In this document: one piece after another, positions 1 to 9,175 of the stretch
How the letters are laid out: each line of letters begins with the position of its first letter
How positions within the stretch are numbered: position 1 is the stretch's first letter
From: an uncultured Saprospiraceae bacterium
GTDB lineage: Bacteria; Bacteroidota; Bacteroidia; Chitinophagales; Saprospiraceae
Assembly (NCBI GenBank): GCA_937934275.1
Contig: CALHAM010000041.1
Span: 32,182 to 96,181 of the forward strand
Direction of reading: 5' to 3'
DNA: 64,000 bases
Notes under the pieces: model-generated
What the model was told of the DNA's origin: nothing
The model's database searches: none
Seen by the model: the letters and a program-made list of their open reading frames with translations, nothing else
Translations under genes and position numbers: made by a program

Positions 1-1046
1 CAGTAGCGGCACTGCGTTGGGTTTTTCAGAGCAGCGAGGTGTGTCGATGGCGAGGCTCATCGCACAGCTATTCTCTTGTGTGGGGGTGGTCAAGGGCCTA
101 TCCGGAGACGACAGGCTACCTGATACCGACACTATTGGCTTGGGGAGATTGGCGCCAAGACGAGCGCTGCCTTGAATTAGCGCGTCAGTGGGCTGAGTGG
201 CTGGTGGGTCTTCAGCAAAGAGAGGGTTTTTGGGCGGGCGGCGTGGTAGGAGGGCAGCAGCCGAGCGTTTTCAATACGGCCATGATTGTCGATGGCCTGT
301 CGGCCCTGGCAGAGCGAATGCCCGATGCGCATTTTGCTGCAGAGAGTGCGTACCGAGGCCTGGCGTGGTTGCTGGTTGCCTCAGACGCCGACGGCGCGTG
401 GAGGCAAGGGTTGTACGTGCCGGGTTTTACACCTGCCTACTACGCCTATGCGGTAGCCGCCGCGTTGCGCAGTATCGAGCGTTTGCACCAGTGGCGCAAG
501 GGCGAGGAGCTGCTTCGGCGCGCAACGGCCTACTACGCCCGCCATTTGGATGCCGACGGGACGTTGGTGCAGGCGGGTTTTCACCCCGGGCCGTGGGCTT
601 TCACTCACACCATAGCGTACGCCTTGCAAGGGCTTTGGGAAGCGGCGCTCTACTTTGAGGAGGTATCGCTTCAGCAGCGGGTGTTGCGGGCCTGCTGCAG
701 GTGGCAAATGGTCATGCAAGAGCGTGGGCGCGTTGGCGGCCGCTATCGGCAAGGGTGGAAGGGCGACTATTCCTTCACCTGTCCGTTGGGCAATGCGCAG
801 CTGAGTGTGTTGTTTCGGAAGGTAGGGAGTCATGCGGGTGCCATTGCGTTGGAGCGGTGGGCCGATTGGCTTTTGCACCAGGCTGTGGAGCACCAATACT
901 GGGGGACTGACCCCAACCGCCGCGGTGCTCTACCCGGCTCTGTGCCGCTGTGGGGGCCGTACCTGCGCTGGCGCTATCCGAACTGGGGAGCCAAGTTTCT
1001 GCTCGACGCGCTTTTGGCGGCGCTAATTTCGGATGGAGTAGAATAG
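1..1046 (+). CDS. Alpha/alpha-toroid (six-hairpin-like) protein, 5' truncated
   Basis: The reading frame is open from the first complete codon of the window (base 3) through the GTG at 39 listed in the ORF track, so the gene begins outside the window. The visible 345 or so residues form repeated helical pairs that each end in a Gly/Trp-rich turn, with motifs such as YPETTGYLIPTLL, the layout of an alpha/alpha toroid as in six-hairpin glycosidases, epimerases and terpene-cyclase-like folds. I see no catalytic signature that fixes the reaction. Proteins like this often sit in surface-polysaccharide clusters, but the context lies outside the window. The fold is inferred from pattern and the function is unknown. 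Confidence 0.6.
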   Translation, partial: VAALRWVFQSSEVCRWRGSSHSYSLVWGWSRAYPETTGYLIPTLLAWGDWRQDERCLELARQWAEWLVGLQQREGFWAGGVVGGQQPSVFNTAMIVDGLSALAERMPDAHFAAESAYRGLAWLLVASDADGAWRQGLYVPGFTPAYYAYAVAAALRSIERLHQWRKGEELLRRATAYYARHLDADGTLVQAGFHPGPWAFTHTIAYALQGLWEAALYFEEVSLQQRVLRACCRWQMVMQERGRVGGRYRQGWKGDYSFTCPLGNAQLSVLFRKVGSHAGAIALERWADWLLHQAVEHQYWGTDPNRRGALPGSVPLWGPYLRWRYPNWGAKFLLDALLAALISDGVE

Positions 1047-1116
1047 AGTAGAAGAGCTCGTCAGTTCGTATAAGCGCTCTGCGCCTCAGGATTGCCCTAA
1101 AGTACGGGGTGCTTTC

Positions 1117-1707
1117 TTAGTGCATCCGGTCGCCCCGAGTAGGCAGGTTTTCCATCACATCGGCTTCGTACTTGAGATACTCTTGCCAACGCTGCCAGGT
1201 TTTTTCCCAACCAAAATAGCGTTCGGCCAAGTCCAAAAAGAGCCGATAGTGGCCGGCCTCCGCCACCATGAATTGGTGGTACCACTGGCGCAGGGCTTCG
1301 TCGGCGCAATGGAGCGACAACAGGCGAAAGCGCTCACAGCTGCGCGCCTCGATGAGGGCACACGTTAGCAAGCGCTCCAGCAGGGCCTCGTCGCGGCTGC
1401 CTCCTTTCTTCTGGAATTTCAGCAGCGCATTCACGTACTCGTCTTTGCGTTGGCGGCCCAAGCGGAGCGAGCGCTTTTTCATCTCGGCCAATACCATCCG
1501 AAAATGGCCCCACTCTTCCGTAACCACAGGGGCTAAGGCCTCCACCATTTCAGTTCGTTCGGGAAAGGCTTGAATGAGCGAAATACACGAAGTAGCCGCC
1601 TTTTGTTCGCAATAGGCGTGGTCGGTGAGAATTTCACTCAAATCCATCTCCGCTAGATTAACCCAGCGCGGGTCGGTCGGTAGTTTTAAGCCTAAAGTGG
1701 TGTTCAT
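1117..1707 (-). CDS. miaE: tRNA-(ms[2]io[6]A)-hydroxylase MiaE
   Basis: This 196-residue protein matches MiaE, the di-iron monooxygenase that hydroxylates 2-methylthio-N6-isopentenyladenosine at tRNA position 37. The iron ligands of the four-helix bundle are visible as spaced Glu and ExxH motifs: AYCEQKA, TEEWGHF, IEARSCERF and AEAGHYRLF. The ORF track extends the frame to 2214, but that extension runs through the oppositely oriented AcpH-like gene. The ATG at 1707 (MNTTLGLKL) gives the normal family length. It is divergent from the gene at 1873. No miaA or miaB is in the window. Confidence 0.92.
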   Translation of the reverse strand: MNTTLGLKLPTDPRWVNLAEMDLSEILTDHAYCEQKAATSCISLIQAFPERTEMVEALAPVVTEEWGHFRMVLAEMKKRSLRLGRQRKDEYVNALLKFQKKGGSRDEALLERLLTCALIEARSCERFRLLSLHCADEALRQWYHQFMVAEAGHYRLFLDLAERYFGWEKTWQRWQEYLKYEADVMENLPTRGDRMH

Positions 1708-1872
1708 ACGCGTGAATGGCCTTTGTTGGCTTGGGAAAAAAAGGGCGGCCTCCCTGCCGCTGGGGCTGTAGATGTCGAAGCAACGCCCGCATTTAACGCC
1801 GGCAAAGTTCTGGCGAAAAAGCATCTTTGCGTAGCCCAACCGCTTAGCAAACGCGCTCTCTGGCTCGCATCT

Positions 1873-2466
1873 ATGAATCACGTCGCCCACTGCCTGCTTT
1901 CGTATCCAGACGAGGCCTTGCTCATCGGCAATTTCATTGGCGACTACATCAAAGGCAGCCGCTGGAAACACTATCCGGAACCCATCCAGAAAGGTATCTT
2001 GCTGCATCGCTTCATCGATGCTTGTGTTGAGGAGCATCCTGCTTTGCGGAGGAGTGTGCAGCGCCTTCGACCCTACGCTGGGCGCTTTGCCGCTCCGGTC
2101 GTAGACATTCTCTACGACTACCTGCTCTGCAAGGAATGGGAAACGGCAGCAGTAGTGCCGGACTTCGAGCGCTTTTCGTCGTGGGCATACGTTGGCTTGG
2201 AGGCTTACCGCCACTTCATGCCCGAGGCACTTCAGGAGCGCTGGCCGGACATGCGCTCAGGGCGGTTTCTGCACTTGTACACCAGCCGCGAAGGCGTTGC
2301 CTGGACGCTGGAGCGCTTTGCCTTGAGGCTATCGTTGTCGCTCGACGGTCGAGGTCTGCTCTCTTATTGGGAGAAAGATGAGGCTACCTTTACGGCAGAT
2401 TTTCAGGAATTGCTCCCCGATTTGAGGGCGAAAGTGGCCGCCTGGCGAAGCCGGTATTGCTCCTGA
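1873..2466 (+). CDS. AcpH-like acyl carrier protein phosphodiesterase (DUF479)
   Basis: This 197-residue protein belongs to the AcpH/DUF479 family, which is related to HD hydrolases and removes 4'-phosphopantetheine from acyl carrier protein. Visible conserved pieces are the N-terminal MNHVAHCLLS, GNFIGDYIKG, HRFID and DILYDYLL, which carry the His/Asp metal ligands. I chose the ATG at 1873 because the family starts with exactly this Met-Asn-His segment. The upstream extension to 1723 in the ORF track is the shadow of the miaE leader. The exact physiological substrate in Bacteroidota has not been established to my knowledge. Confidence 0.85.
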   Translation: MNHVAHCLLSYPDEALLIGNFIGDYIKGSRWKHYPEPIQKGILLHRFIDACVEEHPALRRSVQRLRPYAGRFAAPVVDILYDYLLCKEWETAAVVPDFERFSSWAYVGLEAYRHFMPEALQERWPDMRSGRFLHLYTSREGVAWTLERFALRLSLSLDGRGLLSYWEKDEATFTADFQELLPDLRAKVAAWRSRYCS

Positions 2467-2551
2467 CCAAAAGCAGCCTCGTTGGCTTGCGGCTTGCCTT
2501 CGCCATAAGAAAAGAGAAAAGAGGAAGTGGAAACTTAAATCATCGTCTGTC

Positions 2552-5500
2552 ATGCCGAGAGCTCCTAAGTATTCTCCGATCTGCGGGATTGTTGCTTTAG
2601 CGTTTTTATGGCAAAAGCCCGTATTGGCACAGGCCACGTATTTCCAGCAGGAGGTCAACTACCACATTCGGGTAACCCTCGACGACATCCAACATACCTT
2701 GCGAGGGCAGATGCGCTTAGAGTACATCAATCACTCGCCTGCATCGCTCGCCGAAATATGGCTACACCTGTGGCCCAATGCCTATCGGAGCCGCCAAACG
2801 GCTTTTTGTCGCCAAAAGCTGCGCCAGGGCGATATGCACTTCTACTTTGCTCCCGACAGTTCGATGGGCTACCTTTCTGGAGTAGATTTTCGGGTGAATG
2901 GGCAGCCGGTGCGCTGGGAGTTTCACCCCAAACACCCCGACATTGCCCGCCTCTGGCTCAACGAGCCGCTGCCGCCAGGAGGGCGCATTGTTCTGGAGAC
3001 GCCTTTTGAAGTAAAAATACCTGCTGTGTTCTCTCGCTTAGGGCATACTGGGCAATCTTACCAAATCTCGCAGTGGTATCCGAAGCCAGCGGTTTACGAT
3101 ACTCGGGGGTGGCATCCCATGCCCTATCTGGATATGGGCGAATTCTATGCAGAGTTCGGCACGTTTGAGGTGGAGATTACCCTGCCCGAAAACTACGTCG
3201 TAGGGGCTACGGGAGTGCTCCAGTCGCCGGAAGAGCAGGCGTTCTTACTGCGCCGGATGGCCGAAACTCAAGCCGAATTGGAGCGTCTGGACGTGGAAGG
3301 CGACGGACCTAAACCCTTCCGTAAAGCGCCGAACGATACCTTTCCGCCTTCTTCGCCAGTGCTGAAGACCCTGCGCTTTCGGGCGGAGCGCGTACATGAC
3401 TTTGCCTGGTTTGCCGATAAGCGCTTTCGCGTATTGCGCGAGGTGGCGCTGTTAGAGTCAGGGCGAGAGGTAGAGTGCTGGGCCATGTTCTTGCCCTCTT
3501 CATCGAGGCTTTGGCGGCAGGCGGCTACATACGTGCGGCGGGCTGTGGAGTTTTACTCCGCCCATGTAGGCGAGTACCCTTGGCCACAGGCTACGGCCGT
3601 ACTGGGTGCTCTGAGCGCCGGCGGCGGCATGGAATATCCTATGGTTACTGTCATTAGCGACGCAGCGAGCGAGGAGTCCTTAGACGAGATTATCGCGCAT
3701 GAGGTCGGGCACAATTGGTTCTACGGCGTTTTAGCCTCTAACGAGCGCGCCTATCCGTGGCTGGACGAAGGGCTGAACTCGTACTACGAGCAGCGCTACA
3801 TGGAGCACTACTACGGCCAACAGAATGCCCGCAGTTCAAAAAGTCGCAACGCGGCTGACCCCAAAAATTTCGGCTCGCTTTCTCGGCTGTTGTCGGTAGC
3901 ACTGGTGCGTGTAGGTGATACCCAAACGCCCGCTACGCCGGTAGAGGCGCTGACGCGCACGGGTTATTTTGCAACCGCCTACGTCAAGCCTCCGCTCTAC
4001 TTGCAGTGGTTAGAGAAGGCCTCTGGCAGGTTGCTGTTCGACCGAGCCATGAAGCACTACTTCCAAAGGTGGCAGTTTCGGCACCCCTATCCGGAAGATT
4101 TGCAAGCGGCGTGGCGAGAAGCAGGGCTAGAGGCCGATTGGTTTTTTGAGGCGATGCAGAGCGCTGCTCCGTTCGATATGGCTGTGCGCCGAGTGCGACG
4201 CTTGCCCAGTGGCGAATGGGAGGTTCGGGTGAGCCGACGCAAGGGGCAAAAGGCCCCGTTCAGCATCAGCGCCCTCCGGAACGACCAAGTGGTGCACACT
4301 CAGTGGTATGCACCCGTGGAAGGCTCTTCGGCAGTCTTGACCTTTCCTGCGGTGTCGGCCGAAGCCTTTGTTTTGGACTACGAAGGCGTTACCTTAGACG
4401 CCTTCCACTCGAACAATGGGTGGCGAGTGGGGCGTTTGCTGCCCAAACGCCGCCCGCTGCATGTTTGGCCTTTGGCCTTGTTTGAAGCGACGGACCGCAC
4501 TGTGGTCGGCCTCCTTCCCTGGGTGGGTTGGAATCAGTACGACAAGGCGACCATAGGGCTAGCCCTCCATAGTCCTCTTTTACCGCCGCAGCGCTTGCGC
4601 TACTACCTTTTGCCCGGCATAGGCACGGCCTCGGGCAATGTTGTCGGCCTAGTGGATGTGCAGTATCGCTTTTTGCCCGGAGGGCTAATCCCACATGCGA
4701 CCGCGGGCTTCAGCGTCCGCTCGGCCACGTATGCCCATCGGCTGGGCGAAGTCGGCTATCGGCTTCAGTATTGGCGTTGGTCGCCGACTCTTCGGCTCGA
4801 CTTGCGCAGCGGCTCGCCGTCGTTTGTGCATGCCTTAGACGTTCGGGCTATTCTTCTACAAAAAGAAGAGCCTATCTTCAGCGACCAAGGCGTTTTTGCA
4901 GGCAAAAGCCGCCCTACCGCCCAAGTGTATGAGGTGCGCTACGAGGCCCACAATCTCTCTGCGCCCAATCCCTGCAGTTTTTTTATTGGTTTGGAAGGAC
5001 AGCACTATTCAGTGCAGGGCGCACCCGCTAGCTATTTGCGCGCCGCTTTCGAATGGCAGCAAGAGTTCTACTACAAGCCCAAAAAACGCCTCTACGTCCG
5101 TCTCTTTGGCGGATACTTTTTGCACAACACCCAGCGCTATAGGGGCAGTGTGGCCACCAACAGCCTGACCAACGACGTGGCACGCGCCTCCTTTGCCCTG
5201 AACCCTCAGGGCTTCAACGATTACCGCTTCGACCAAGTGTTTTTGGGACGCACCGACACCCGCGGTTTCTTGGCGCGTCAGGTGAGCCAAACTGAAGGCG
5301 GCTTTAAAAACGCCTTCGGCCCCGCTTATGCGCAAGTGTTCGGTAACTCCAACGATTTTATTGCCGCGCTCAACCTCCGCGCCGATTTACCTTTCCGCAT
5401 GCCCTTTAAACCTTATTTCGACCTCGGCTACTTTCGCGATGCTACGCCCTTAGGCGCCTCCCGCTCCCTCCAAGAACAGCTCGTCTGGAGTGGCGGCCTG

Positions 5501-5677
5501 ATGCTGGAAGTGCTGCGCGGGCATCTGGAGGTGTACTTCCCACTCGTACATAGCAGCGCCCTGAGCCAGCTGTACACCAGTGCCACCAGCAATTATGCTC
5601 AGCATATCACTTGGAGCATCCGCTTGCCTCACCTGCGGGCGCGAGACAGGGAACAGCTCTTTCAGTGGCTCAACTGA
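2552..5677 (+). CDS. M1 family metallopeptidase with C-terminal barrel-like half
   Basis: This is a 1041-residue exported zinc peptidase. An N-terminal hydrophobic segment ending near VLAQA looks like a signal peptide. The M1 catalytic core is clear: GGGMEYP (exopeptidase-type motif), HEVGHNWF at about residue 383 and the third zinc ligand Glu in LDEGLNSYY at about 406. From about residue 640 the sequence changes to alternating aromatic/polar strands with short turns (for example YRLQYWRW, YVRLFGGYF), which resembles an outer-membrane beta-barrel rather than an M1 C-terminal helical domain. The stop overlaps the convergent MBL gene by 16 bases. The peptidase call is secure; the barrel is an inference from pattern. 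Confidence 0.88.
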   Translation: MPRAPKYSPICGIVALAFLWQKPVLAQATYFQQEVNYHIRVTLDDIQHTLRGQMRLEYINHSPASLAEIWLHLWPNAYRSRQTAFCRQKLRQGDMHFYFAPDSSMGYLSGVDFRVNGQPVRWEFHPKHPDIARLWLNEPLPPGGRIVLETPFEVKIPAVFSRLGHTGQSYQISQWYPKPAVYDTRGWHPMPYLDMGEFYAEFGTFEVEITLPENYVVGATGVLQSPEEQAFLLRRMAETQAELERLDVEGDGPKPFRKAPNDTFPPSSPVLKTLRFRAERVHDFAWFADKRFRVLREVALLESGREVECWAMFLPSSSRLWRQAATYVRRAVEFYSAHVGEYPWPQATAVLGALSAGGGMEYPMVTVISDAASEESLDEIIAHEVGHNWFYGVLASNERAYPWLDEGLNSYYEQRYMEHYYGQQNARSSKSRNAADPKNFGSLSRLLSVALVRVGDTQTPATPVEALTRTGYFATAYVKPPLYLQWLEKASGRLLFDRAMKHYFQRWQFRHPYPEDLQAAWREAGLEADWFFEAMQSAAPFDMAVRRVRRLPSGEWEVRVSRRKGQKAPFSISALRNDQVVHTQWYAPVEGSSAVLTFPAVSAEAFVLDYEGVTLDAFHSNNGWRVGRLLPKRRPLHVWPLALFEATDRTVVGLLPWVGWNQYDKATIGLALHSPLLPPQRLRYYLLPGIGTASGNVVGLVDVQYRFLPGGLIPHATAGFSVRSATYAHRLGEVGYRLQYWRWSPTLRLDLRSGSPSFVHALDVRAILLQKEEPIFSDQGVFAGKSRPTAQVYEVRYEAHNLSAPNPCSFFIGLEGQHYSVQGAPASYLRAAFEWQQEFYYKPKKRLYVRLFGGYFLHNTQRYRGSVATNSLTNDVARASFALNPQGFNDYRFDQVFLGRTDTRGFLARQVSQTEGGFKNAFGPAYAQVFGNSNDFIAALNLRADLPFRMPFKPYFDLGYFRDATPLGASRSLQEQLVWSGGLMLEVLRGHLEVYFPLVHSSALSQLYTSATSNYAQHITWSIRLPHLRARDREQLFQWLN

Positions 5678-6525
5678 AGCAACTCGCAGAGCGCTCCTAC
5701 TTGCCGAGGGCCAATGCGCCCGTCAGGTCCAACGGCCACCAGCGCCGCCTCAGCGCCGGGGTCGTGTTCAAAAAACAAAACATGCCCCTGTTCAGCGGCT
5801 TCGGCCAGCAGGCGAGCCTTCTCCTCTAGTGTGATCAGCGGCCGCACGTCGTAGGCCATGACGTAGGGCAGCCCAATATGCCAACGAGACGGCAATAGGT
5901 CGGCACAATACACTACGGTGCGCTGCTCAGCCTCGAGGACGGGTATCATCATAGCTTCCGTATGGCCGTAGGCAAAGCGCACGCGAAAGCCGGAGTACAG
6001 CTCAATGTCGGGCTGCACCTCGACGAAGCGCAGCACGCCTAAGTTGCGCAAGGGCTGAAAATTTTCGGCCAAAAACGAGGCCTTTTCGCGCGGGTTGGGT
6101 GTGCTAGCCCAGCGATAATGATCCTCATTGGTCCAGTAGATGGCGTTGGGAAAGGAGGGGGCCACCTCGCCCGTAGCCTCGTCTTTCCACAAAGCGCCGC
6201 CGCAGTGGTCGAAATGTAAGTGGGTCAAAAAGACGTCGGTGATATCTTCAGGCGCGTAGCCTGCTTGCTGAAGCGAGGTGAAAAGCAAGCCAGTTTGCTC
6301 GGGCAAAAAATGGGCGCGAAATTTTTCGTCTTGCTTGTTGCCAATGCCTGTGTCAATGAGAATGCGCCGATCGGCTGTTTCCACTAACATCGCGCGCATG
6401 GCCCACAGACACATGTTGTCGGCGTCGGGTGGGTTCATTTTTTGCCACATGCGCTTAGGCACTACGCCAAACATGGCACCGCCGTCGAGCCGGAAAAAAC
6501 CGGTTAAAAGGGAGGTGAGTTTCAT
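5662..6525 (-). CDS. MBL-fold metallo-hydrolase
   Basis: This 287-residue protein is a metallo-beta-lactamase-fold hydrolase of the AHL-lactonase/glyoxalase-like type. The metal motif HLHFDHCGG lies near residue 100, a further His lies in YGHTEAMM, the bridging Asp in YCADLLPS and the last His in FFEHDP. There is no signal peptide, so it is cytoplasmic. The AATGCC-type neighbours give no pathway. Substrates in this family range from thiol esters to lactones and cannot be assigned from sequence alone. It converges on the M1 peptidase gene with a short overlap. Confidence 0.88.
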   Translation of the reverse strand: MKLTSLLTGFFRLDGGAMFGVVPKRMWQKMNPPDADNMCLWAMRAMLVETADRRILIDTGIGNKQDEKFRAHFLPEQTGLLFTSLQQAGYAPEDITDVFLTHLHFDHCGGALWKDEATGEVAPSFPNAIYWTNEDHYRWASTPNPREKASFLAENFQPLRNLGVLRFVEVQPDIELYSGFRVRFAYGHTEAMMIPVLEAEQRTVVYCADLLPSRWHIGLPYVMAYDVRPLITLEEKARLLAEAAEQGHVLFFEHDPGAEAALVAVGPDGRIGPRQVGALCELLQLSH

Positions 6526-6534
6526 AATCTTTTC

Positions 6535-7197
6535 TTGAAAAAAATATTAAACCACGTGTCGTACTGCTGGGTTTTCCGCAGTGTAGAGTTTTACAATCCA
6601 CGCCGTGAAAAACTAAAAAAACCGATCGCTAAAACCAGGTGGCGGCATTTCGAACGAGGATGCTCGTTTGCCAAAAAACCGATAACGATTGTGGGCAAGA
6701 ACATTGTAGGCCCAATCGCGCCACTTCAGGGGCAAAACGCGCAACCAGTGGGCTTCGCTCTGCGTCAATTGCGGAAAATGACTGCTTTTGTATCGGAGGC
6801 ATTCCCTATGACAGGGGTAATGTTGCTCGATGCCCTGCGAACCAACACCAACGATGCCGCCAGCCGAGCCGCTGTAGCCTGCCTAGAGGAGTGGCAAAGG
6901 GCATTTCCCATCTTAGCGAAACTGCGCCCTGACATGCGCATGCGCGACCTACAACAGGTACTGGCGACTACACAGCGCCAACTACTGCAGTTCGTTCGAG
7001 CTGATTTGAGCGGTCGCCCCTTAATCGTTCTGGACCCTCCGGCCGTTGGCCTTGATGACCTGACTTACTATCGCCTCGGCGACTTTTTAGCAGAAAAATG
7101 GGCCGACCGAGCCATCATTCTACTAAGTTCCTTAAGAAAATGGGATAAAGAGAGCCACAGATGGATACAAATTGAGAAAAGCACTGTGAAGGGTTAA
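6535..7197 (+). pseudogene. Degenerate LivF/ABC-ATPase-like ORF without a working nucleotide site
   Basis: The last 110 residues follow the end of an ABC ATPase: ATTQRQLLQFVRADL sits where the LSGGQ signature and helix should be, LIVLDPPAVGLD where Walker B (LLLDEPxxGLD) should be, and ALRTNTN to FPILAKLR resembles the LivF-type middle. The signature is not LSGGQ, the catalytic Glu of DEP is Pro, and no Walker A (GxxGxGKS/T) is visible. The 5' part is basic and low in similarity to anything. The frame starts only 9 bases from the divergent MBL gene, so translation may begin at the ATG at 6778. It is either a decayed transporter gene or a repurposed non-ATPase protein. Confidence 0.5.
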
Positions 7198-7344
7198 TGT
7201 CCCTTAGCCTTTAAAAATGCTTTTGGGCTAAAAACGCAACCTTAGAAACTTCTGGGCAAAGGGGCTCGCTTCGCAGCCTACCCTTGTTCTTCAAAGCCCT
7301 TGATTGTAGAAGATAAATCAATGCCTGCATTGAGCCATACCATA

Positions 7345-7374
7345 TTTGAGACCATCGCTGGTTGCCTATCTTTG
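7345..7374 (+). promoter_or_regulatory. Bacteroidota-type promoter (-33 TTTG, -7 TATCTTTG)
   Basis: TTTG at 7345-7348 and TATCTTTG at 7367-7374 are separated by 18 bases, fitting the Bacteroidota TTTG / TAnnTTTG promoter model. The box lies only 8 bases before the ATG at 7383, so the transcript would have almost no leader. Confidence 0.5.
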
Positions 7375-7382
7375 CCTCAACA

Positions 7383-7763
7383 ATGGCACGCCGAGTTCTC
7401 CTTTTCGTGTGGGCAGTGGGCATATTGGGCCAAGCTTCCGTTCGAACGATACTGTTGGTGCACTACCGTTTGGAGCGGGAGGTATACGTGAAGCGCTGCG
7501 AGAATGCGGCAAGGCCTGAGTTAGATTGCCAAGGCAAATGCTATTTGAAAAAGCGCATGATGGCCGTAGAAGGGCAGCGGGAAGACCGCCAGCAACCCCT
7601 GCCGGCCTTCTTTTTTTCGCTGAAAGATCTGCCCCTCTTTTGGGAGGACGGGTGCAAGACCGTTTTGCCGATGCAGGACGCCGAAGGTATGCGGACTTTC
7701 CCATCGCTCAGAGGAAGGGCGTGTAGAGGCTGCCTCAGCGATGTTTTTCACCCGCCGTGTTGA
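7383..7763 (+). CDS. Small Cys-rich membrane-anchored protein (CxGKCYLKK family)
   Basis: This 126-residue protein starts with one hydrophobic helix, followed by the cysteine motif RCENAARPELDCQGKCYLKK that recurs in short Bacteroidota proteins of the form CEN-x-CxGKCYL. Further Cys pairs lie at GRACRGC and the terminal HPPC, which suggests metal or disulfide chemistry in the periplasm. I chose the ATG at 7383 rather than 7362 because a promoter box covers 7367-7374. It is followed by the CDICGC barrel gene, and the pairing suggests a metal-related unit. The function is not established. Confidence 0.65.
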   Translation: MARRVLLFVWAVGILGQASVRTILLVHYRLEREVYVKRCENAARPELDCQGKCYLKKRMMAVEGQREDRQQPLPAFFFSLKDLPLFWEDGCKTVLPMQDAEGMRTFPSLRGRACRGCLSDVFHPPC

Positions 7764-7856
7764 GAGCACATTTGCGCTTTTTTATTCTCCGCTGAGCTGC
7801 CGGTAGCCCAAGAGGGAGAGTTGCGTTTCTAGGGTCTCTCAACATTTTTTTCAAAG

Positions 7857-8858
7857 ATGAAAAGATTAACTATTCCTTTCTTAGGGTGGTTGGTGCTGAC
7901 GCCGCTTTCAGCATCGGCTTGCGATATTTGCGGTTGTTCGAGCGGCGCCCAGTCGATGGGCCTTTTACCGTTGGTACATCGCCATTTTTTGGGTGCTCGG
8001 TGGCAAGGGCAGGGTTATCGCACCTTTGCGCACGGTAGTGAGGTCAATTCCCGAGAATATTTCTATGCTTGGGATGTCTGGGGCCGTTGGATGCCGCATC
8101 CGCGCTGGCAAGTAATGGCGTTGATCCCTTATCAGTACAATCTTCGGGAGTTTGACGACGCTCAGAGGCAGCGCGTGCGCGGGCTAGGGGATGTGTCTTT
8201 GTTGGCTCAATTTTCGGTTTTTGACCCCCTCATGTCTAGGGCACGCTCTTGGCGGCATGTGCTTCAAGTAGGAGGGGGCGTCAAGTTGCCCACAGGCGAC
8301 TTTCGACTGAGGGCAACAACGAATGGCCTTGAGGAGGCGCTACCGCCAGCCATGCAGCCCGGAACGGGCAGTACGGATGTGCTGGCGTCGGCGCTGTACG
8401 TCTTGAGCCGAGGTCGCTGGGGCATCAGCGCAGATGCCAGCTATCGACTTACGGGGGTGAACGGAGATGGTTACCGCTTTGGCCCCCGAGTTAACGGCGC
8501 ATTTCGCCTTTTTTACGTGGGGTTATGGCGGAAAATCGCCTGGACGCCCTACTTGGGTGCTCAGTTGGATCACCGACAGGCAGACTTCCTCGAGGGCGAA
8601 CAACAGCCCGAAACCGGAGGTTGGGCAGTGCTAGCTACAGCCGGCCTAGAAGTTTTTGCCCAAAACCTCGCTTTTAGCCTTACCTGGAGCCAGCCGCAGG
8701 CCTATGAACTGTCTGGCGGCTTCGTCGTTCCGCAAGGCCGACTGTCTGCTTCTATCGCCATCCTGTTCGGTCGACAGCAAATGGCGTCGAATGCGCCAGC
8801 ACCTGTTCCTCTTCTATTTCCAAACGTCCAATCGGACACTAATGCCGTAAAACAATGA
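7857..8858 (+). CDS. Predicted outer-membrane beta-barrel protein with CDICGC motif
   Basis: This 333-residue protein begins with a signal peptide followed directly by SACDICGCSSG, a cysteine cluster conserved at the N terminus of a Bacteroidota family annotated as transporters. The rest is built of amphipathic strands with aromatic ends (for example YFYAWDVWGRW, WGISADASYR), consistent with an outer-membrane channel. It is preceded by the Cys-rich small protein and overlaps the next gene by ATGA, so translation is coupled. The CxxCxC start hints at metal binding. The transported substrate is unknown. Confidence 0.7.
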   Translation: MKRLTIPFLGWLVLTPLSASACDICGCSSGAQSMGLLPLVHRHFLGARWQGQGYRTFAHGSEVNSREYFYAWDVWGRWMPHPRWQVMALIPYQYNLREFDDAQRQRVRGLGDVSLLAQFSVFDPLMSRARSWRHVLQVGGGVKLPTGDFRLRATTNGLEEALPPAMQPGTGSTDVLASALYVLSRGRWGISADASYRLTGVNGDGYRFGPRVNGAFRLFYVGLWRKIAWTPYLGAQLDHRQADFLEGEQQPETGGWAVLATAGLEVFAQNLAFSLTWSQPQAYELSGGFVVPQGRLSASIAILFGRQQMASNAPAPVPLLFPNVQSDTNAVKQ

Positions 8859-9172
8859 TTACAACTATAGTAAGCGATTTGTCTTATTACATCGTTATTG
8901 CAGCGGCCATTGGCTCGTTGTTCTATTGGCTATTGGCGGGCAGCCGACTGTTTGGGCTTTACCTGCGCTGGATAGACCACTTAAGCATTGGTGTGGAAGA
9001 CATTCAGCAAGTGGTCAGTAACTTCGGGCGAGCCATTGCTTGGGGAGCTGTGGCGCTTTTGTTTTGGGCCTTGCCCTTTGCTATGGCCTTGGCTGCTTTT
9101 TCATGTGCGTTTTTGTTTTATCAACTGCTGCTTGTATCCAAGAACACGCAGAAATTAATAGGAAATCGCTAG
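8855..9172 (+). CDS. Small inner-membrane protein
   Basis: This 105-residue protein has hydrophobic stretches at about residues 10-35 and 55-95, giving two to three membrane helices, and a short basic tail (KNTQKLIGNR). Its ATG overlaps the stop of the barrel gene by four bases and its stop lies three bases before the T9SS-tailed M1 peptidase, so these genes form one operon. I do not recognise a family. Confidence 0.65.
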   Translation: MITTIVSDLSYYIVIAAAIGSLFYWLLAGSRLFGLYLRWIDHLSIGVEDIQQVVSNFGRAIAWGAVALLFWALPFAMALAAFSCAFLFYQLLLVSKNTQKLIGNR

Positions 9173-9175
9173 CGT

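Noticed and set aside
1708-2214. Extended minus-strand ORF upstream of miaE
   Set aside because: It overlaps the AcpH-like gene and adds no recognisable domain; the ATG at 1707 gives the normal MiaE length.
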